In this document: one piece after another, positions 39,253-53,594 of the stretch
How the letters are laid out: every line of letters begins with the position of its first letter
How positions within the stretch are numbered: position 1 is the first letter of the stretch
Origin: Moringa oleifera
Lineage: Eukaryota; Streptophyta; Magnoliopsida; Brassicales; Moringaceae
DNA: 64,000 bases
Assembly: GCA_021397835.1 (NCBI GenBank)
Contig: JAJFZO010000583.1
Location: 1,280,501 to 1,344,500, forward strand
Direction: 5' to 3'
Made by a program: the position numbers and the translations under genes
Notes under the pieces: model-generated
Told to the model about the DNA's origin: nothing
What the model saw: the letters and a program-made list of their open reading frames with translations, nothing else
The model's database searches: none

Positions 39253-40599
39253 TCTCATGCGCCCTGAGATTTTAACAATATTATTTGTGTAAATTAGCAA
39301 GGCGATCAGGATGGCATTTTGCGTTAAATTAGTAACAGAAGCATATCTAAATTTGTCAAAGCAGGGTGGTCGTCTTCTACAAGTTCTTACTTTTGCTTGT
39401 GTCACGTGCCCTAGTTTTTGTCGTTACTTATCTGCGTGGGTTACCTGTTCTTTTCTGCTTCTTAAGCACCTTAACAAATTTGACAAAATTTAAGAAAAGA
39501 CAAAATAAAATCAAAGATTTATCAGCTGCCCATATATTTTTTTCTATGATTTTTTTTCTGACAATCAGTGATATCTTGAATTTGACTCTTTCATGCTTCT
39601 AATTTGACCAAAATAAAATATATGCATTATACAATTTAAGTCTATTGTGGTACCAGTTTTTGTCGTAAAATATTAATTACTTACGTGAACAAAAGATTAT
39701 ATGATTTAATTCTAATGTCTTAATAGTTTTCATTGTAAAAAATTACCAACATGAAGGAAAATGAAAGCTTTAGATTGAAGGCTAAAAATGAGCAGCCGAT
39801 TGAAATATATCTCAAAAGGTTTATAGTCTTGAAGCCAAAGGATTAGCTTATACTAAATATACATATTTTTCTTTGGATTTGTGGAATGATTCAAAAGATG
39901 CTGGGTGTTGATGTTGAGATTTGTTTAGAATAATTGGGCTTGTGATGAGCACAGAAAGTTAGAGAAACAAATGAAAATATTATTTTTTATACATATTTAT
40001 TGTCAAAAAATTTTAAAATAGAAAAATTTTAATTAAAAATCATCAAGTATTTATTTAATAACTGTATTGAAATAAAATTGTTTATTTAAAATTAAAATTG
40101 TGAATTTTATATTTTAAAACCCATTTGTTTGATGGATAATTTTTTTAGGGTTAATTAAATATATTATTAGATCGATAATATCTAATTTATTCAAATTTAA
40201 ATTAAATTTTATACAATAAATATTTATAAATATAACAAATTTATCAATAAAAAAATTAATGACATAATTTATAATTTATTAATTAATGTAATATACATAA
40301 TATAAATAAAAATATATATTTTACATATATATAATTAGATTTTTAAAAAATTAACAATTTTTTATTATCACATTAAAAAATAAAGTAAATCATTAATTAA
40401 TATATTATATATACCTCTTTGAAAATGTCGTATAATTTTTCAAAAAAAAAAACATTAACTAATCAGAACCCGTCATGTCGAACCTACTAACCAATTCAAT
40501 CTAAGAATAAAGCGATTAGAATGCCAAGTTAGCTAGTGATAACTCAACCAAAAAAATCTAGATTGATTTTAGTTTCTTGGTATATCTAATCATATTTAA

Positions 40600-40860
40600 C
40601 GCTGGATCTCCTTTTATCCTTTCTATAATAATTGTCATCAAAGATGTAGCTAGATCTCTTCATTAGATATCTCCAAATCAAGAGTTTTTATTAATCAAAG
40701 TTAAGAGATCTGTCGTAAATCTTATAAAAGGCATACATATCTCTTCGTTACCCTCTATGTTTTAATTTGAAGATTGACTATTGAATTGAGTGTGAGTTAT
40801 CCATTTTGCAAGCTGAGCAGAGCTCGCAAACTAATCCAGTTCAAATAGTGAGTAGTTTTT
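40600..40860 (+). promoter_or_regulatory. Probable LTR promoter segment of a Gypsy remnant
   Basis: A clean TATA box (TATAAAAG at 40723-40730) in CTTATAAAAGGCATACAT is followed by pyrimidine-rich DNA, in the position of a 5' LTR before the gag remnant at 41.15 kb. The LTR borders and primer binding site were not found, so this is an inference from order and motif. Confidence 0.4.
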
Positions 40861-41149
40861 AAGTAATAACATTTGGCATCATTTATGAGGACTTAAAAAA
40901 AAAAAAAGGCAATACCTCATAGAAAAAACAACACCACACCTATGACATAAGAGAACACTGCTTGGATCCCATAAGTTCAAACCCTTAAAAAGCAATTAGA
41001 GTAGTAATGCCAATTGTTCGAATCCTGGCAAAATAGATCAAAGAGATGTGCAAGATAATCTTCGAATAACAATAATTCACCTAATGCATGGATCGGGCAC
41101 TTTATCTGCGAATGTCAGCTCGAGTCATGGATCTCACCATAGATTGAGA

Positions 41150-42110
41150 TGGATCCCCATTCTCAAAAGACATTATGGATGAATTAGTTTTAGACATAAT
41201 CAAATAGCTTCAAATACAATATTACAATAACATCTTTGATCCTTGGGTGTGCATTAACTAGTTTAAGAACACGTTACTACTGTAATAGGCTTTCATTGCG
41301 ACGTATTATAAACTATTCTCGCTCTTTTTTATAGGAGATGCCTTGGACAACTATATATCATTCCTTAAAGCTAGCCCTTACCTCGTCTCTTTACCAATAA
41401 AACACGTGACAGAAGGGCCATCACTAATTTTCAAGCCCTTCAATAGCATTTGAATAAAGGGCTTTAACAGTTTGTGGAGAGATTTACTAGGTAAGCCTAA
41501 CAAATCTTGAAGTTAACTAATAAGGACGTTATCTCAACCATGATCGAGGTTTACAACCTTTGGTGTTTTTCCAATTTATGATAGCCATAAAATTAAAGAC
41601 ATTTACAACTCTACTTAAATAGGCGAAGAAAATAATTAGGCTAGGGGAAGCGTGGAAGAAAAAGAAATAAAGGTAGCCCTATTGGCTTGGTTAAATCAGC
41701 CCATACCCTAGTTATTGGGGTCAAATAACTACTCAAGATATGAGGTATGATCCACAAGATGAGTGGTGCATACCCGAAAAACAAGTTAGCAGAAGACAAT
41801 CTTTCACAACCTTTAACATTAAATGAGGACAGATTCTTATGGAAACATGATATAGGCGAATTTTAAGATGGCCCCACCCAATGCCGCCCTAAACAAGGAG
41901 ATTTCAGCAAGTATTATCGTTTCCAACATGAATATAATCATGATACAATATACCGCATTTAACTTAAAGAGGAGATTGGGGCACTGATATGATCAAGCAC
42001 CTCAGAATTACATTTTAAGGGATTACTAGAGAAGAAAACACATCCTTCTCCCATGCTTGTCAAATCAGAATCTTAGGTCAGAAAACTCTAGAAAATTCAC
42101 TAGCTTATAC
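41150..42110 (+). pseudogene. Ty3/Gypsy-type gag remnant
   Basis: The + strand shows PFSKDIMDELVLDIIK at about 41158, close to the usual PFTxxIMxxPLPxxFK start of plant Gypsy gag. At 41891 it reads KQGDFSKYYRFQHEYNHDT followed by IYRI, stop, LKEEIGALI. This matches the gag motif KYCRFHRDHGHDTxECxxLKxQIExLI. The part between them is frame-broken. No protease, RT or integrase follows, so the element is truncated or its pol is deleted. Confidence 0.65.
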
Positions 42111-45100
42111 CCCACCTAAACCCAAAAACAACCAACCTGTCCCACTAATGCCTTAGCAAGGGGCACAACTAGTAGACATCCCATGTAACTTATGTCAAGA
42201 AGGTCATCTTAACCACTAATAGTAAAGGTAATATTTGGGTTTTTTGAGTTCTAACCTCTTAAGTCCAAAAAATACAAATTCAAGTTAGACATAAAAAGTG
42301 AATGCCGTGCTAATAAAACACCCACAAACCATCCATTTTTCAAAAAAAGATATAATTGAGATAATCAAGTATAATAAAGATGCCCTAATCATTTTCATGT
42401 CAATTAATGGATGCATAATTAGTGTAGTTAGAGTTACGAGACGATTCTCCTTAAATGCATATTTCAGATCCATGTAGCCTAATATGATCATTATGTACTT
42501 CTTTTATTTCTTGAAGTTAAAGTCATTAAACACTGAAATACTTTTAATATTGGCAGATATAGAGTTTACTATATAACATAAAGAATAATAAACTCATATT
42601 ACAAATTGAGCATACACATATTTAAGTAAGTAATTTCAAATAAGTACAAATACACACACATATGGTAGACCTATAACAAAAAAGTAAATTTAACATTAGA
42701 TTGAATCTCTAAACTAAAATACAACTTGTGAAAGACACTATCAAAACATAGCTCAAATCAACGTAATCAACCATATAATATATCTTTCTTTATATCAATA
42801 TATTACATGCATGATATATAAAAATTTACCTTAAATGAGTTACAAAATATATTTGGCCTAAAAATGATCTTCGTTTAGATCGATAATTTTTAGAATATAG
42901 ATATATAATTCTATTTATACAAAAATATGCTAAATTTCGCCTAATAATTATCACTTTCGTGTTTATATTAGTTCATTGTAGTATAATTTGTATAAATAAT
43001 TACATTACAAAAAATCAAAATAGACAATAAAAATTTTTAATGCCTTAATTTATTTACTTTTTATTATTTGTATTAACAAAAAAAAAAACACAAAATTACA
43101 GCACTAGTATTAATATTAGGCCAATGCCTGCAATGTTATGTGTTGCTTTTGTGTGTTGATACCCAGTGAGCTCGATAACACTATTCAGTGCTAGGGATTC
43201 AGTGCTAGGGTTGCATCCAAATTTAGGTTCTAACCCTCTTTTCAATGATGAATGATCATTTAATTTCTTATGATGATTTAATTTTTTACTCTAAAATCAC
43301 AATTTAAATTATAAATTTATAAATGTGAAACGCATAAAATCTAAGTGGTTCTAATCTCAAAACAACAATCAAATTACACCCACCATAATTCATTTATCTT
43401 CCTTTGACACGAAATGATGAAATTTTAGAATTCCAATTAACATGAACATGCTTCATCTTTGTTGTAAATGCAAAGATATATTCCATAAACATGTTCATAT
43501 ATCAATAGTATCATATACATCATGAAGGATATAACTTGAAATATTGATAAAAATAAAAAAAAAAACTTAAATTTATAATGGTAGCCATGATGAGTGTGAT
43601 TGATTGATCTTCCAAAGATATAGAGAGGGTTTGGAGTTCTGTATACTTCTTAATGGGACAGAAGAAATAACACGTTACCTCATTTGTACAGAAATAATTT
43701 CTCTATAATTGCCTATATTACATGTAACTTCCTCCGAATTTGGGGACCATAATCTTGTTTTCTTTTAAATATACTCATTTATATATGTTATTAACTTATT
43801 GTAAATAACACAAATGAATAATGAACTTATATATACTTAGTTCATATTACTTATACAAATGATATTTCTATTGTTTAGTATTAAAATATATTACATAACA
43901 TTATTAAATTTGACACTTATTAATAAGATCATATGTCGTGAATATAACATATAAACTTAAATTTGGAGAATTATCAACGATTAATTACTAGTTGCTATAC
44001 TCTGAAATCCAAACACAAACTTAAGTGCCAATCTCACATTAATCAAGGACATTTGAGCACATCTTTAAACAAATGATAGTGTATATTGCTTACCTCTATG
44101 TTGAGGAATCTTCAAAAATTTACTGAAATATGAAAAGGAAAATATTATTAAATTTGCTAAATTAAGTTTTAAAGTTGTGCTGTTTGTTTACAAAATTGTC
44201 CTTTTAATTATTGTGTTTTATGATATAACATAATATATTATAGATATTAAAAAAATATTATGTATTAGTTCTCATTATTAATTTGGCCTTACGGAAAATA
44301 TATGGGAAATCATTAATCTTTCACTTTTTTAAGCCAACACACAGCATACATCATCTTTTCACTTAGTGACTTCCAAATTTAAACGAATTATGACTATAAC
44401 TATTAAAGATTCTTTTTGTCCTTTTTTTTTCTTCGAATATGGCAACTTGCCCTCTTTTTGAGGTTTCAAATTAAGATATAGATGCTATAACATAAGGCAA
44501 AGATGACCATAATAGAAATGATTTGGCAATTAAAGTAGTTTAATTTGACTTAACAAATTTATTATGCCAAAAAAATGGATGGCATTTTGAAATGTATGCA
44601 CATCATTTTGTCTTCAAAGTTGCCCTAGGAAGAGATACTCATGTTAATCTCTAACCCACAAATTATTAATTCATGGTAAAAGCATGCGTGACGTTATTTA
44701 GTGGCTCATATACTTGACCGTGGATTTGAACGGTTCAAATAGGATCAGGAAAATGTTGTCAACTATAGATGATAACCATATCAAATTAATGAAATCATAT
44801 TATATACCACAAGGAAGACAATGGAATGAAACCCAATTGGTTTGTCAAGTAAAAGATAGTTAAAAAGAAACTTACCCTTATGACCAAATCTAATTCCGAG
44901 GTTGACTGTGGAATCAATCATGTTTTCTAGGATTATCTTATTTTGTTTCAAACTTTGGCAGCCATAAGATTCACATTCGCCCTGAATTAAAGCTCATTTA
45001 ATTTTTTCCTTTCTGTTATAATTTTTTATTTACGTTTTTACGGGACTAAGTAGTCCCAAAAGAGTAATATATATAATTAGTTCTACATACCATCCATTTC

Positions 45101-45556
45101 ACATGATGAATGATCTACAAAATGTGTATTGCATTGCATGATCATCTGCTCTCTCGGAGTGAATCTTTGTAAATGGTTACGTGCACTTGGAGACTCAAGA
45201 ATGTCACCCGATTTGAAATTAAAATTAATCTGAGTTATTATCATATTGTAATTAAAAAATTGTATCACCTGTGGATATGATGGTCAATTAGCTATTTGAG
45301 GAACATGGGGATGATACTATGTTCTTCATGGGTAAACCTCTCAACAATGGTGGCGGCTACCTACAATTCCATGACACATCAAAAAATTCCAATATATTGA
45401 CTAAATTTTCTGATCATTCAAAACCCTACCCATGATGATTCAGAGGGCAATGAAGGGGACAAAAATAATGCAGTGGTAGGGACTTACTGCTTTCATTATT
45501 GTACATGTCCCTATGTGTCACATAAACTTCTTCTCTTTATCACCTTTTGCCTACTT

Positions 45557-45558
45557 GC

Positions 45559-45589
<31 letters not shown>

Positions 45590-45590
45590 C
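45557..45590. repeat. (CT)n tract in the leader region of the RRM gene
   Basis: About 30 bp of CT repeats roughly 200 bp before the chosen ATG. Such tracts are common in plant core promoters and 5' leaders. Confidence 0.8.
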
Positions 45591-45786
45591 ATATATCCCT
45601 AACCAGCTGTTGGGTTGGCTCACTTTCTTGATCTCCTCTTCCCCTTAGAAACTCATCTCCTCTAGCTCGCAGTATTGAATCACTTTGTCAGATCAGTTGT
45701 CTTTAAGCTGTAAAGATCGATTATCAGCTTTGGAGTTAAAGAGAGAGGCCAGCAGAAGACGCTGTGTAGTTTTTAGAGGAGAAAAA

Positions 45787-48700
45787 ATGAGTCCAGGGCA
45801 ATTCGGAGACACTACTTACACTAAGTTGTTTGTTGGAGGCTTAGCTTGGGAGACCCAGAAGGAAGCCATGAAAAAATACTTTGAACAGTTTGGAGAGATA
45901 TTGGAAGCTGTAGTTATCACAGATAAGAATACTGGAAGATCCAAGGGATACGGATTTGTGAGTTTTAACTTCTTCTTCTCCTTCTTCTTCTTCTTCTTCT
46001 CCTTCTTTATATATCTCAGTTCATAGCTCTCCTTGTGTTTGTATATATGACGCACAGAAATCAAACCAACATCTATTCATGTATTATTCTTTGGGACAAG
46101 TAATAGATCCATCTAAATGGTAATTGGTAGCTATTAATATCTATAAGCAATTCTGTGATGGGTTTTTCTTTTCATTAATTTATGGCTTGTTTCCTTGAAA
46201 TAAAACTTTAAAGTATCATGTTTAATTAGGTGACTTTTAAAGAGGCAGACGCAGCAAGAAGAGCTTGTGTGGATCCTACACCTGTGATTGATGGAAGGAG
46301 GGCTAACTGCAATCTCGCTTCCTTGGGAGTACAAAGATCTAGACCTTCCACCCCACAGCATGGTATCCATATCCGCCTTTTTGCTTTCTTTTACTATACT
46401 CTCCTCTTCTTTTTAAGTAATTAATATGCCATCTTCCTTATTCATTTTCTGCATCACTAACTTTTCTTCTGGAATTTGCCAACAACACCGAGTTGTTCCT
46501 CTTTTGGACTGAACATTTCTATTTAATCCTATCTCTTGTTAAGTTATTTATTGGAGTACATTGAACAACACATAAGTAACATAAGATATGAATAACACTG
46601 TCGTTCATATATAGAAAACTTGATATTTCTATAGGCTTAGAGTTGTAATGATATGAGTTCCAATATATATAAACAAGCTGAAACTGGAATCAAAATAAGT
46701 TTAGGTTCAAATGCATTGCATCGAAGACATATGTAGCTTCTCATTTTTAACAAAAGCATGTTGAACAACTGCCCTGCAGCTAAGATTCATACAGATATAG
46801 AGCACTTGTAACAGGTCTATGAAAATATTTGAAGTGCATCTGCTGACAGGAGGAGATACATGGATAGTCTCCTTAATTATTATTCATCTTTCTTGCTTCC
46901 TCACTCCAAAATGTTAGGATCAAGAAAATAGAAGTATGCTAAATGAAGATATTCAAAGTACAAAAAGTGAGAAGTTATATATAGATATGTTCCTTGAATA
47001 TATATAATTGATGATTGTAGGAAGGGGCCAGGAATCAACTTTAGGGTGAGTGATGAGCATGATCATTATCATGATGCATGTGATGAACTTGTTCTTCTTT
47101 TGTGTGGCTCAGGCTTTCAAGGTGGGGTGGGAGTCCGAGTGGGAACAGCTTTTCCTGCTGCATCAACTTTCCCTCGTTATGCCATCCAACAAGGCTTCCC
47201 TTATAATGCATACGGGTGCGCCTCTATTCACTTTCACTCTCAGCCTCCATTTGCATTACTATATCATACATGACACATGTATACATCTGTCTATGTCCAT
47301 GTCCATCACATCATCAACAAGCATTTATCATGCATGTTGACCATCATCCCTCCCTCTTTCTCTATTTCTCTCTTTCATGCACCTATACACATACACATGC
47401 ATATAGATGCATGTTCATGACTCGTGAACATTATTAGACTAACATATCCATGTCTCCTAGCCTGCTGAAGCATAAGCTTACTATGCACAGATAGTCATAC
47501 ATGGAAAGAACGGAAATTTTAATCAATCAAAAAAGAAAGAGCCCAAGTTAGAAAAGATAGTTTGACCACATGGCACGTGGACATTTTCATAGATCACGTG
47601 AAAGGACATGATGAGCATGTGTCATTGCACATGCACGCATGCAGTCATCCACATGCATCATAAGTGGCAGGTTTCTGTTTGTGAGCCATTTGTTAATTGG
47701 TCTACCAAGTTAATACTAACACTAATTTCTTATATCTTTGTTTCTTTTCCCTCCAATTCAGATACTCCCCTTGCTCTCCAAACTACCCATATTGCACGGT
47801 CCGTACATGTTCTTACTCTGTTCAGTTATTTATTTATTTATTCATTCATTAATTTATTTTTTGTTTTACTTATTTATTTCATCTATTTGAAAAATGTATA
47901 ATTCAAGTAAGAATATATGTTAATGGTTAAGATTAGTAATTTAGACATGCCATAAAAATAAATAAGTAAAATTTGTTGTTTAATTAAAAGAGTAATGGAA
48001 TCGGTGATCACACCATATGATATCATAGTGAAATGAATTTAGCTTCAGAGTTAATTTTTTTTATGATAGTCATTTCATTTCTTGCACTTTATATATTTGC
48101 TTCTTCTTCTTCTTCTTCTTCTTCTTCTTCTTCTTCTTTTTAACTATCCCAATTTGCTCAACTTTTACTGTTAATATGCAAGAAAAGCGGGAGAAGAAAT
48201 TTGGAATATCTCTTAAAATCATCCTTCATCCTTTTATCTTAGTTATCTAAAAGGGACAAAGCTTGTTTTCTTCTAGATTGAATGATGAGTTCTCAAGAAA
48301 TCATGTAGTAACTTAAATGAAGGGCTATATATTGATTTACCATTACTTACAACTCTTTGACTCAAGAATTTAAGGATCCAAACTTAGATGATCTCTTAGG
48401 AATAAGAATCCATGATGAATTTTTACCTTAAGTTTATTGAATTTTTCTAAGGTCTTTTCTTCAAGTACTTTCACGGTTAGGTTGATGATCATTCGTTTCC
48501 TCTAAATAGCAAGAAAATAAAACTATTAAATATATACTAAGAAAAGAAAACTATTAAGAATCAAAGCGAAGACCAAATGCGTGTAACATGTAAAAAAATA
48601 TATAAGACCTTAATTAGACATTCTAATTTACAGTCTTCTCGATATCACAATGTTTTAGAGGAAAAGAAGAGAAGAACTAAAAAAGGAGGGGATGAGTATA

Positions 48701-49618
48701 TATAAGGCAAATATATATATATACACACACACATTTTCTTATTCAGGATCAATTATAATTTGCTCCATGAGAAAATATTGTTATGTTCATTTACTGAATG
48801 GTGATGCAGTTGTTGAAATAGAAGAAGAAAAAGGAGATTCTATTTATGCTAGTGAAGCTATCAAAATAATTTTTATCATAAACTTTGTTTATATCTTTGA
48901 TTTGCCAGCATATATATTCACTTTTCACTTATGCCCCACATGACTAAGTTTGAATAAAAGTGTAAAATCAATTACAACTAAATTAATATCAACCCTTACT
49001 GAAACCAACGGGTATATATTTATCTCTGTTGTTTTGTTCTCAAATTTATACAATTTTTTATTTTACTTGTACCATTTGGATGCAAAATCATTTGAAGCTT
49101 CTCTTATTTTTTTTTTATGTGCATGATATATAAGTCTAATATCTAGTTTTGTGCAGGGCTACTATAGTGTTTATGAAGGAACAACAAACCAGTATGCTGT
49201 ATATGGGAGTGGATTAACCGAAACCAACAGTAACGGGAACACAAATTTATACCCATATGTACAATATGGGCTAGGATTTGATTATTTCCGATATCCTTAC
49301 CACCAATTCTATTACTCAACTATTGCTTCCTCTGGTCTCCCACAACATCCTTTCATCCACACACTACCACCACAACCAGGTTTGTATTATCAAGTTTTAT
49401 CCATATATATCTTATATGATGCTATGTTTAAATCTTTTTTCAAGTCTTTCTTTTCTTTTTCCTTGTAGTGTAATGCATAAATGTTGATATATGGTATGGT
49501 GACTTGCTTTATTGCAGGTGTAAGTTTGTCAATGCCTTTAACTGGCTCAACCTTTCATGCGACAATCCCTCATCATCAATCTCATCCCAACTCTCTTCGC
49601 CCCATCAACAGCATTTAA
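45787..49618 (+). CDS. Single-RRM RNA-binding protein (ARP1/RBP24-like)
   Basis: Six exons join in frame to 255 aa: 45787-45957, 46230-46362, 47113-47215, 47762-47798, 49157-49379 and 49518-49618. One N-terminal RRM covers about residues 11-88, with RNP2 KLFVGGL (13-19) and RNP1 KGYGFVTF (53-60), the latter split by intron 1. The rest is low-complexity and rich in Tyr, Gly, Pro and Ser, with conserved-looking [15 protein letters not shown] and a C-terminal NSLRPINSI. This is the layout of plant glycine/tyrosine-tailed RRM proteins such as ARP1; the RNA target is unknown and action is likely nuclear. An in-frame ATG at 45685 would add 34 residues without RRM similarity, so 45787 was chosen. 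All introns are GT-AG; the exon 2 to 3 join skips a family-like 25-29 nt block at 47021. Confidence 0.88.
48100..48138. repeat. (TTC)n microsatellite in intron 4 of the RRM gene
   Basis: About 13 uninterrupted TTC/CTT units within the 1358-nt intron 47799-49156. A shorter impure TTC tract lies in intron 1 near 45969-46008. Confidence 0.9.
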
Positions 49619-52600
49619 CATTACTGTTTGTGCCCCTCTTTTTTTTCATACAAATGCACACAGATTCCTAGGCTCACACACATCTCATATATGGAGAAAC
49701 TTATTTATATAGGCCATCACATCTCATGTAGAGACTTGTAGGTCTTCTTATCTCTTCCTTTTTGTCTTTCTTTCTCTTTTCCTTGGCATTGTAGCATCAA
49801 AGGAAAGCAATTTCAATCGCTAGAGTTGGCAAATAGCCCCAGAAACATATTAATATAATGAGATAGTTAGCTAATTCATCAAATATGAAATGCATGTTAA
49901 TTCCTCGATAACCTTAATTAATTTTTGCATTGCATCTTTTATAGATATAGATGTTGCTAATCATATCTGGGCAAAAGAGTGCTCAATTTTTGTTTTTATT
50001 TTTAGCACTAAAAGAATCCATGCATAAGTTGAATGGCATTCCAAATTTTGATCTTTCCTTTTGGAGAAGGGAAGAAACTAATGCTCTTATTTGTTAATTT
50101 CTGATTCATAATTGGCTAAACAATTGGAGGGTTTAGCTCAAAAAACAATGGCGGATCGAGGCTACATATTATTTGTATATGTAGCTTTTGCTCTTATGAG
50201 TCCTAATTGATCTTTGATCATATATAACTCCATCATATCCATGGAGTGAAATTCTTCATTTATCTTAGTCCTCTCTTAAGTCTATCTAGTTCTAGTTAAG
50301 AGTTCATATATGTTAATTGATGTTAAGACTTGAAGTAACCCCTGAGGATATATTTTGGGTCCTTAGGTTTATTCATCCTATATATGATTCGAATTCTCCC
50401 CAACAATGTTGCTGCATGCCCATTATTACCTTCCTCTTTCTCTCTCTCTCTCTCATTGTTGCATTGAAGCTTTTAAATTGAGAAACTTCATAATTTGATT
50501 TGATTTGAAGTTTGGTTTGTAATAAGTCTCTTAGTTTGACCTGTCCGCTGAGATACCTAATTTTGATGTTTCTTATGATATTTTACATACACTTGGGTTT
50601 GCTTGTAATAAGTGAACATATCCTTACACTTTGATACTTTCTAATTTTTTATTTCTGTGTTTCTTTCCTTTCTAGATTCTCTCCACCTCCAAATGGATTC
50701 AAGAAACGTTCTTCTACTAAGAATATTAATTAGTTTTGAATGTTGGAATTTGTTTCTTTGTAGTATATTAAAACACCATGATGCACATAACTAAGAACAA
50801 CTCAGCCAATACAAATGAGAAAATTTTCAAATAAACATATACGCAGGGCTGGCCTTGGCTTTTCCACTAGGTGCAACCATCCAAAAGCCATCAAATTTGA
50901 AGCTCCAAAATCTATGTTCACTTATATGATTTTATAATTTTTTGAATTGATTTTTTTTTAAAAAAATGAATTATGGACATGGATATTTAATAAAATTTAA
51001 AATAATTTGAAATATCATAATTTTTATGTATTCATATTATATTACATTTGAATTTTTATATTATATATATCTCCAAAAAACCAAGGCATACATATACATA
51101 TATATATATATATATTCTTTTTTATATATTATTTATGTTGATGAGCTTATTATTTGTGTAAATTATGCGTGCATCTTTAAAGTGTATTTAGTTAATTACA
51201 TATATCCGTATTATATTATAAGTATAAATTATAGATATTTGAGGCTATTAAAAAACCCATGACATAAATTTGAGTTATTTTAGCTTTGTTTAACAAGTTA
51301 AAGTCTTACTTGAATTTGAAGCAATTTGATTTCAATCAATCCATTTATAAATAAATTCGACTCCAATGTTTAAATCAAGCCAAACTAAATATATATGTTA
51401 CTAAGTTGGACTTAAAAGTAACATGAGAAAAATTATGCTCTGATTTTTTTGGTTGAATTTTTTATCAATTTGTTGTTAAGTTTGAAATATTTATTAAATC
51501 ATTATGGATTATATAATATATATACAAAATATTGATTAATAATATTTTATATTTTTTAAAATATAAAAATTATTTCCTCAAGGTATGATGGCAAGGGCAT
51601 CAAAACTTTAGTATCATAATTTAATTTCACATGTTAAATATTATATTTATGTCTATTACTGTATCATATTATATTTTGTGATGTGATATTATATTGTATT
51701 TATATTAATTGTTTTGCCTTTTCTATTATATTGGATACAAACATGACGTGGATATATCCAAAGTTATACAATAACATTTAGGTAAAAAGTTTTTGGTATG
51801 AGATAATCTTGATAAAAATTATTGTGATTGTGAAACTTTAGGATCTCATCTCACAATGATTTTACATCAGTTTGATCATTCGATTTTTTTTTTTAAGAGG
51901 TCATTTGATGTAAAATTATTGGTGATTTAAAAATAATATGAACAATGTTATACATCAAATATTTGTAATTTATTTTCTATTTTATTATAATTTTAAATTA
52001 ATAATATTTTTAATGTTTTGAAACTGAATTAAACCAATTGGTGATTATATCGTAAGCCAAATTTTAAGTTAGTCTACTTAACTTAAAATATTGTAACTAG
52101 TATGTTAATTAAACATTGTAGTTAAATTGTCAAAATAAGATTGTTTTGACAAATAAAAATTGTGCTTTTTTTTAATGAAAATGACATCATTTTCAAGTAA
52201 AGTTTGAGAAAAATTAAAAATTATGAAAACTGCATTATTGTAGACACAAAATAATTGAAAATTTTTAAAACAAAAAATAAGTCTTTCCTCTAATTTCTTT
52301 ATGTTTTTTAAAATTAATTTTTATCTTTATTTTCATATTATTTATTTCAATAATGTGTATTAAAACATTAAAATTAATTATTTATTACATGTTGAATTTT
52401 TTTTCAATTCAATAACATATTCGATTTTAATATAATATTAATATTTTTGTGTTTGAAATTTCAAATCTCTTCCTCATTCTTTGTTTTCATTAGTAAGAGA
52501 AGCTACATATCTCCATTCGTGAGTCTTGTTTTGATCTTCACTCTCATGAAAGAATTGACGTTTGATGTCATTAAAGTTATTGAATTATTAAATATGTTTA

Positions 52601-53590
52601 ATTAGATGACAAAATATCTTAGAATATTTTGTTATTAAATTTATTTTTTTTTAAGATTTTGATGTATCACTAAAACAATTGTTTTATTTTATTTTAAATA
52701 TTTTTATTAGTTTTTTATTTAACATAAAAAAATAATTCATATGACGTATATGTGTGTGTAAACATCTATGAATTTACAACAATTACAACAGTTTCAAAGT
52801 TAAAAACATTTGCCAATAATTTATTGATATTGGGTTTGCATTTCGTTTTTATTCAAAATGATATTGGCTCATTAGAGTACCAAATATAAGGTTATCATTT
52901 TATTAGTCAAGCGATTGTTTACTGCATCAAGTCTTTACTAGTAATATACTACAAATAGTAACTTGTTTAATCAATAAAAAATTTATTGAAAATAGTATTT
53001 TATTTGGTTTAATTAGAATGAAACAAAATTTTGAATTTTTCAATTTTAGTAAATTTAAATGAAATTAAAAGTTTTCATTATTTTTAGAATCATTAAAATG
53101 AGAAAAACTATTGCTTTGATACTTTCACCATCATGAAGATTGATTTTGAAAGTATATATCTAGTATTATGAATTTTCATAATATACCAAAGTATTAAGTA
53201 TTGCTTTATAAAATGTAAAATAACATAACAACCAGTTTAATTTCATATCACCATCATGATTTCATCAATCATCTCATACCAAAAGATTCCTAAAGTTAAA
53301 TCATGATTTTTGAAATTAAGTATATCATTTCTTTAGCGAGATCACATAATCTTACAATTAAGACTAATTAATTTATAAATTAACTAATTTTAGTAATATT
53401 TTTGTATCAAATATGAATGTAATAGTAAGATGGAGATTAAGGTAAAATTAGATTAACCCACTAATCCAATTCTTTATTTCACTTTTTTATCTAACTTTTT
53501 TTTTTATAAATATTAACATAGGATAGATCAACTTTGTAATAATATTTAAAGTTTATTTATGTTTTTTTTTCATACTACTTAGTTTATTCT
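49619..53590. other. AT-rich intergenic region, no gene recognised
   Basis: The first few hundred bases are probably the 3' UTR of the RRM gene. Beyond that lie short (CT) and (AT) tracts (50438-50453 and 51096-51114) and AT-rich DNA without recognisable coding. Confidence 0.5.
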
Positions 53591-53594
53591 TGAG

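Larger units (their letters stand above)
39253..45680. other. AT-rich intergenic region with a retrotransposon remnant
   Basis: Apart from the Gypsy-type remnant at 40.6-42.1 kb, I see only AT-rich DNA and chance frames. The last 140 bp before 45680 include a (CT)n tract and are probably promoter and leader of the RRM gene. Confidence 0.5.

Noticed and set aside
47046..47437. Overlapping + strand frames within the RRM gene introns
   Set aside because: Only 47113-47215 matches the family; the rest is intron, starting from non-ATG or chance ATG codons.
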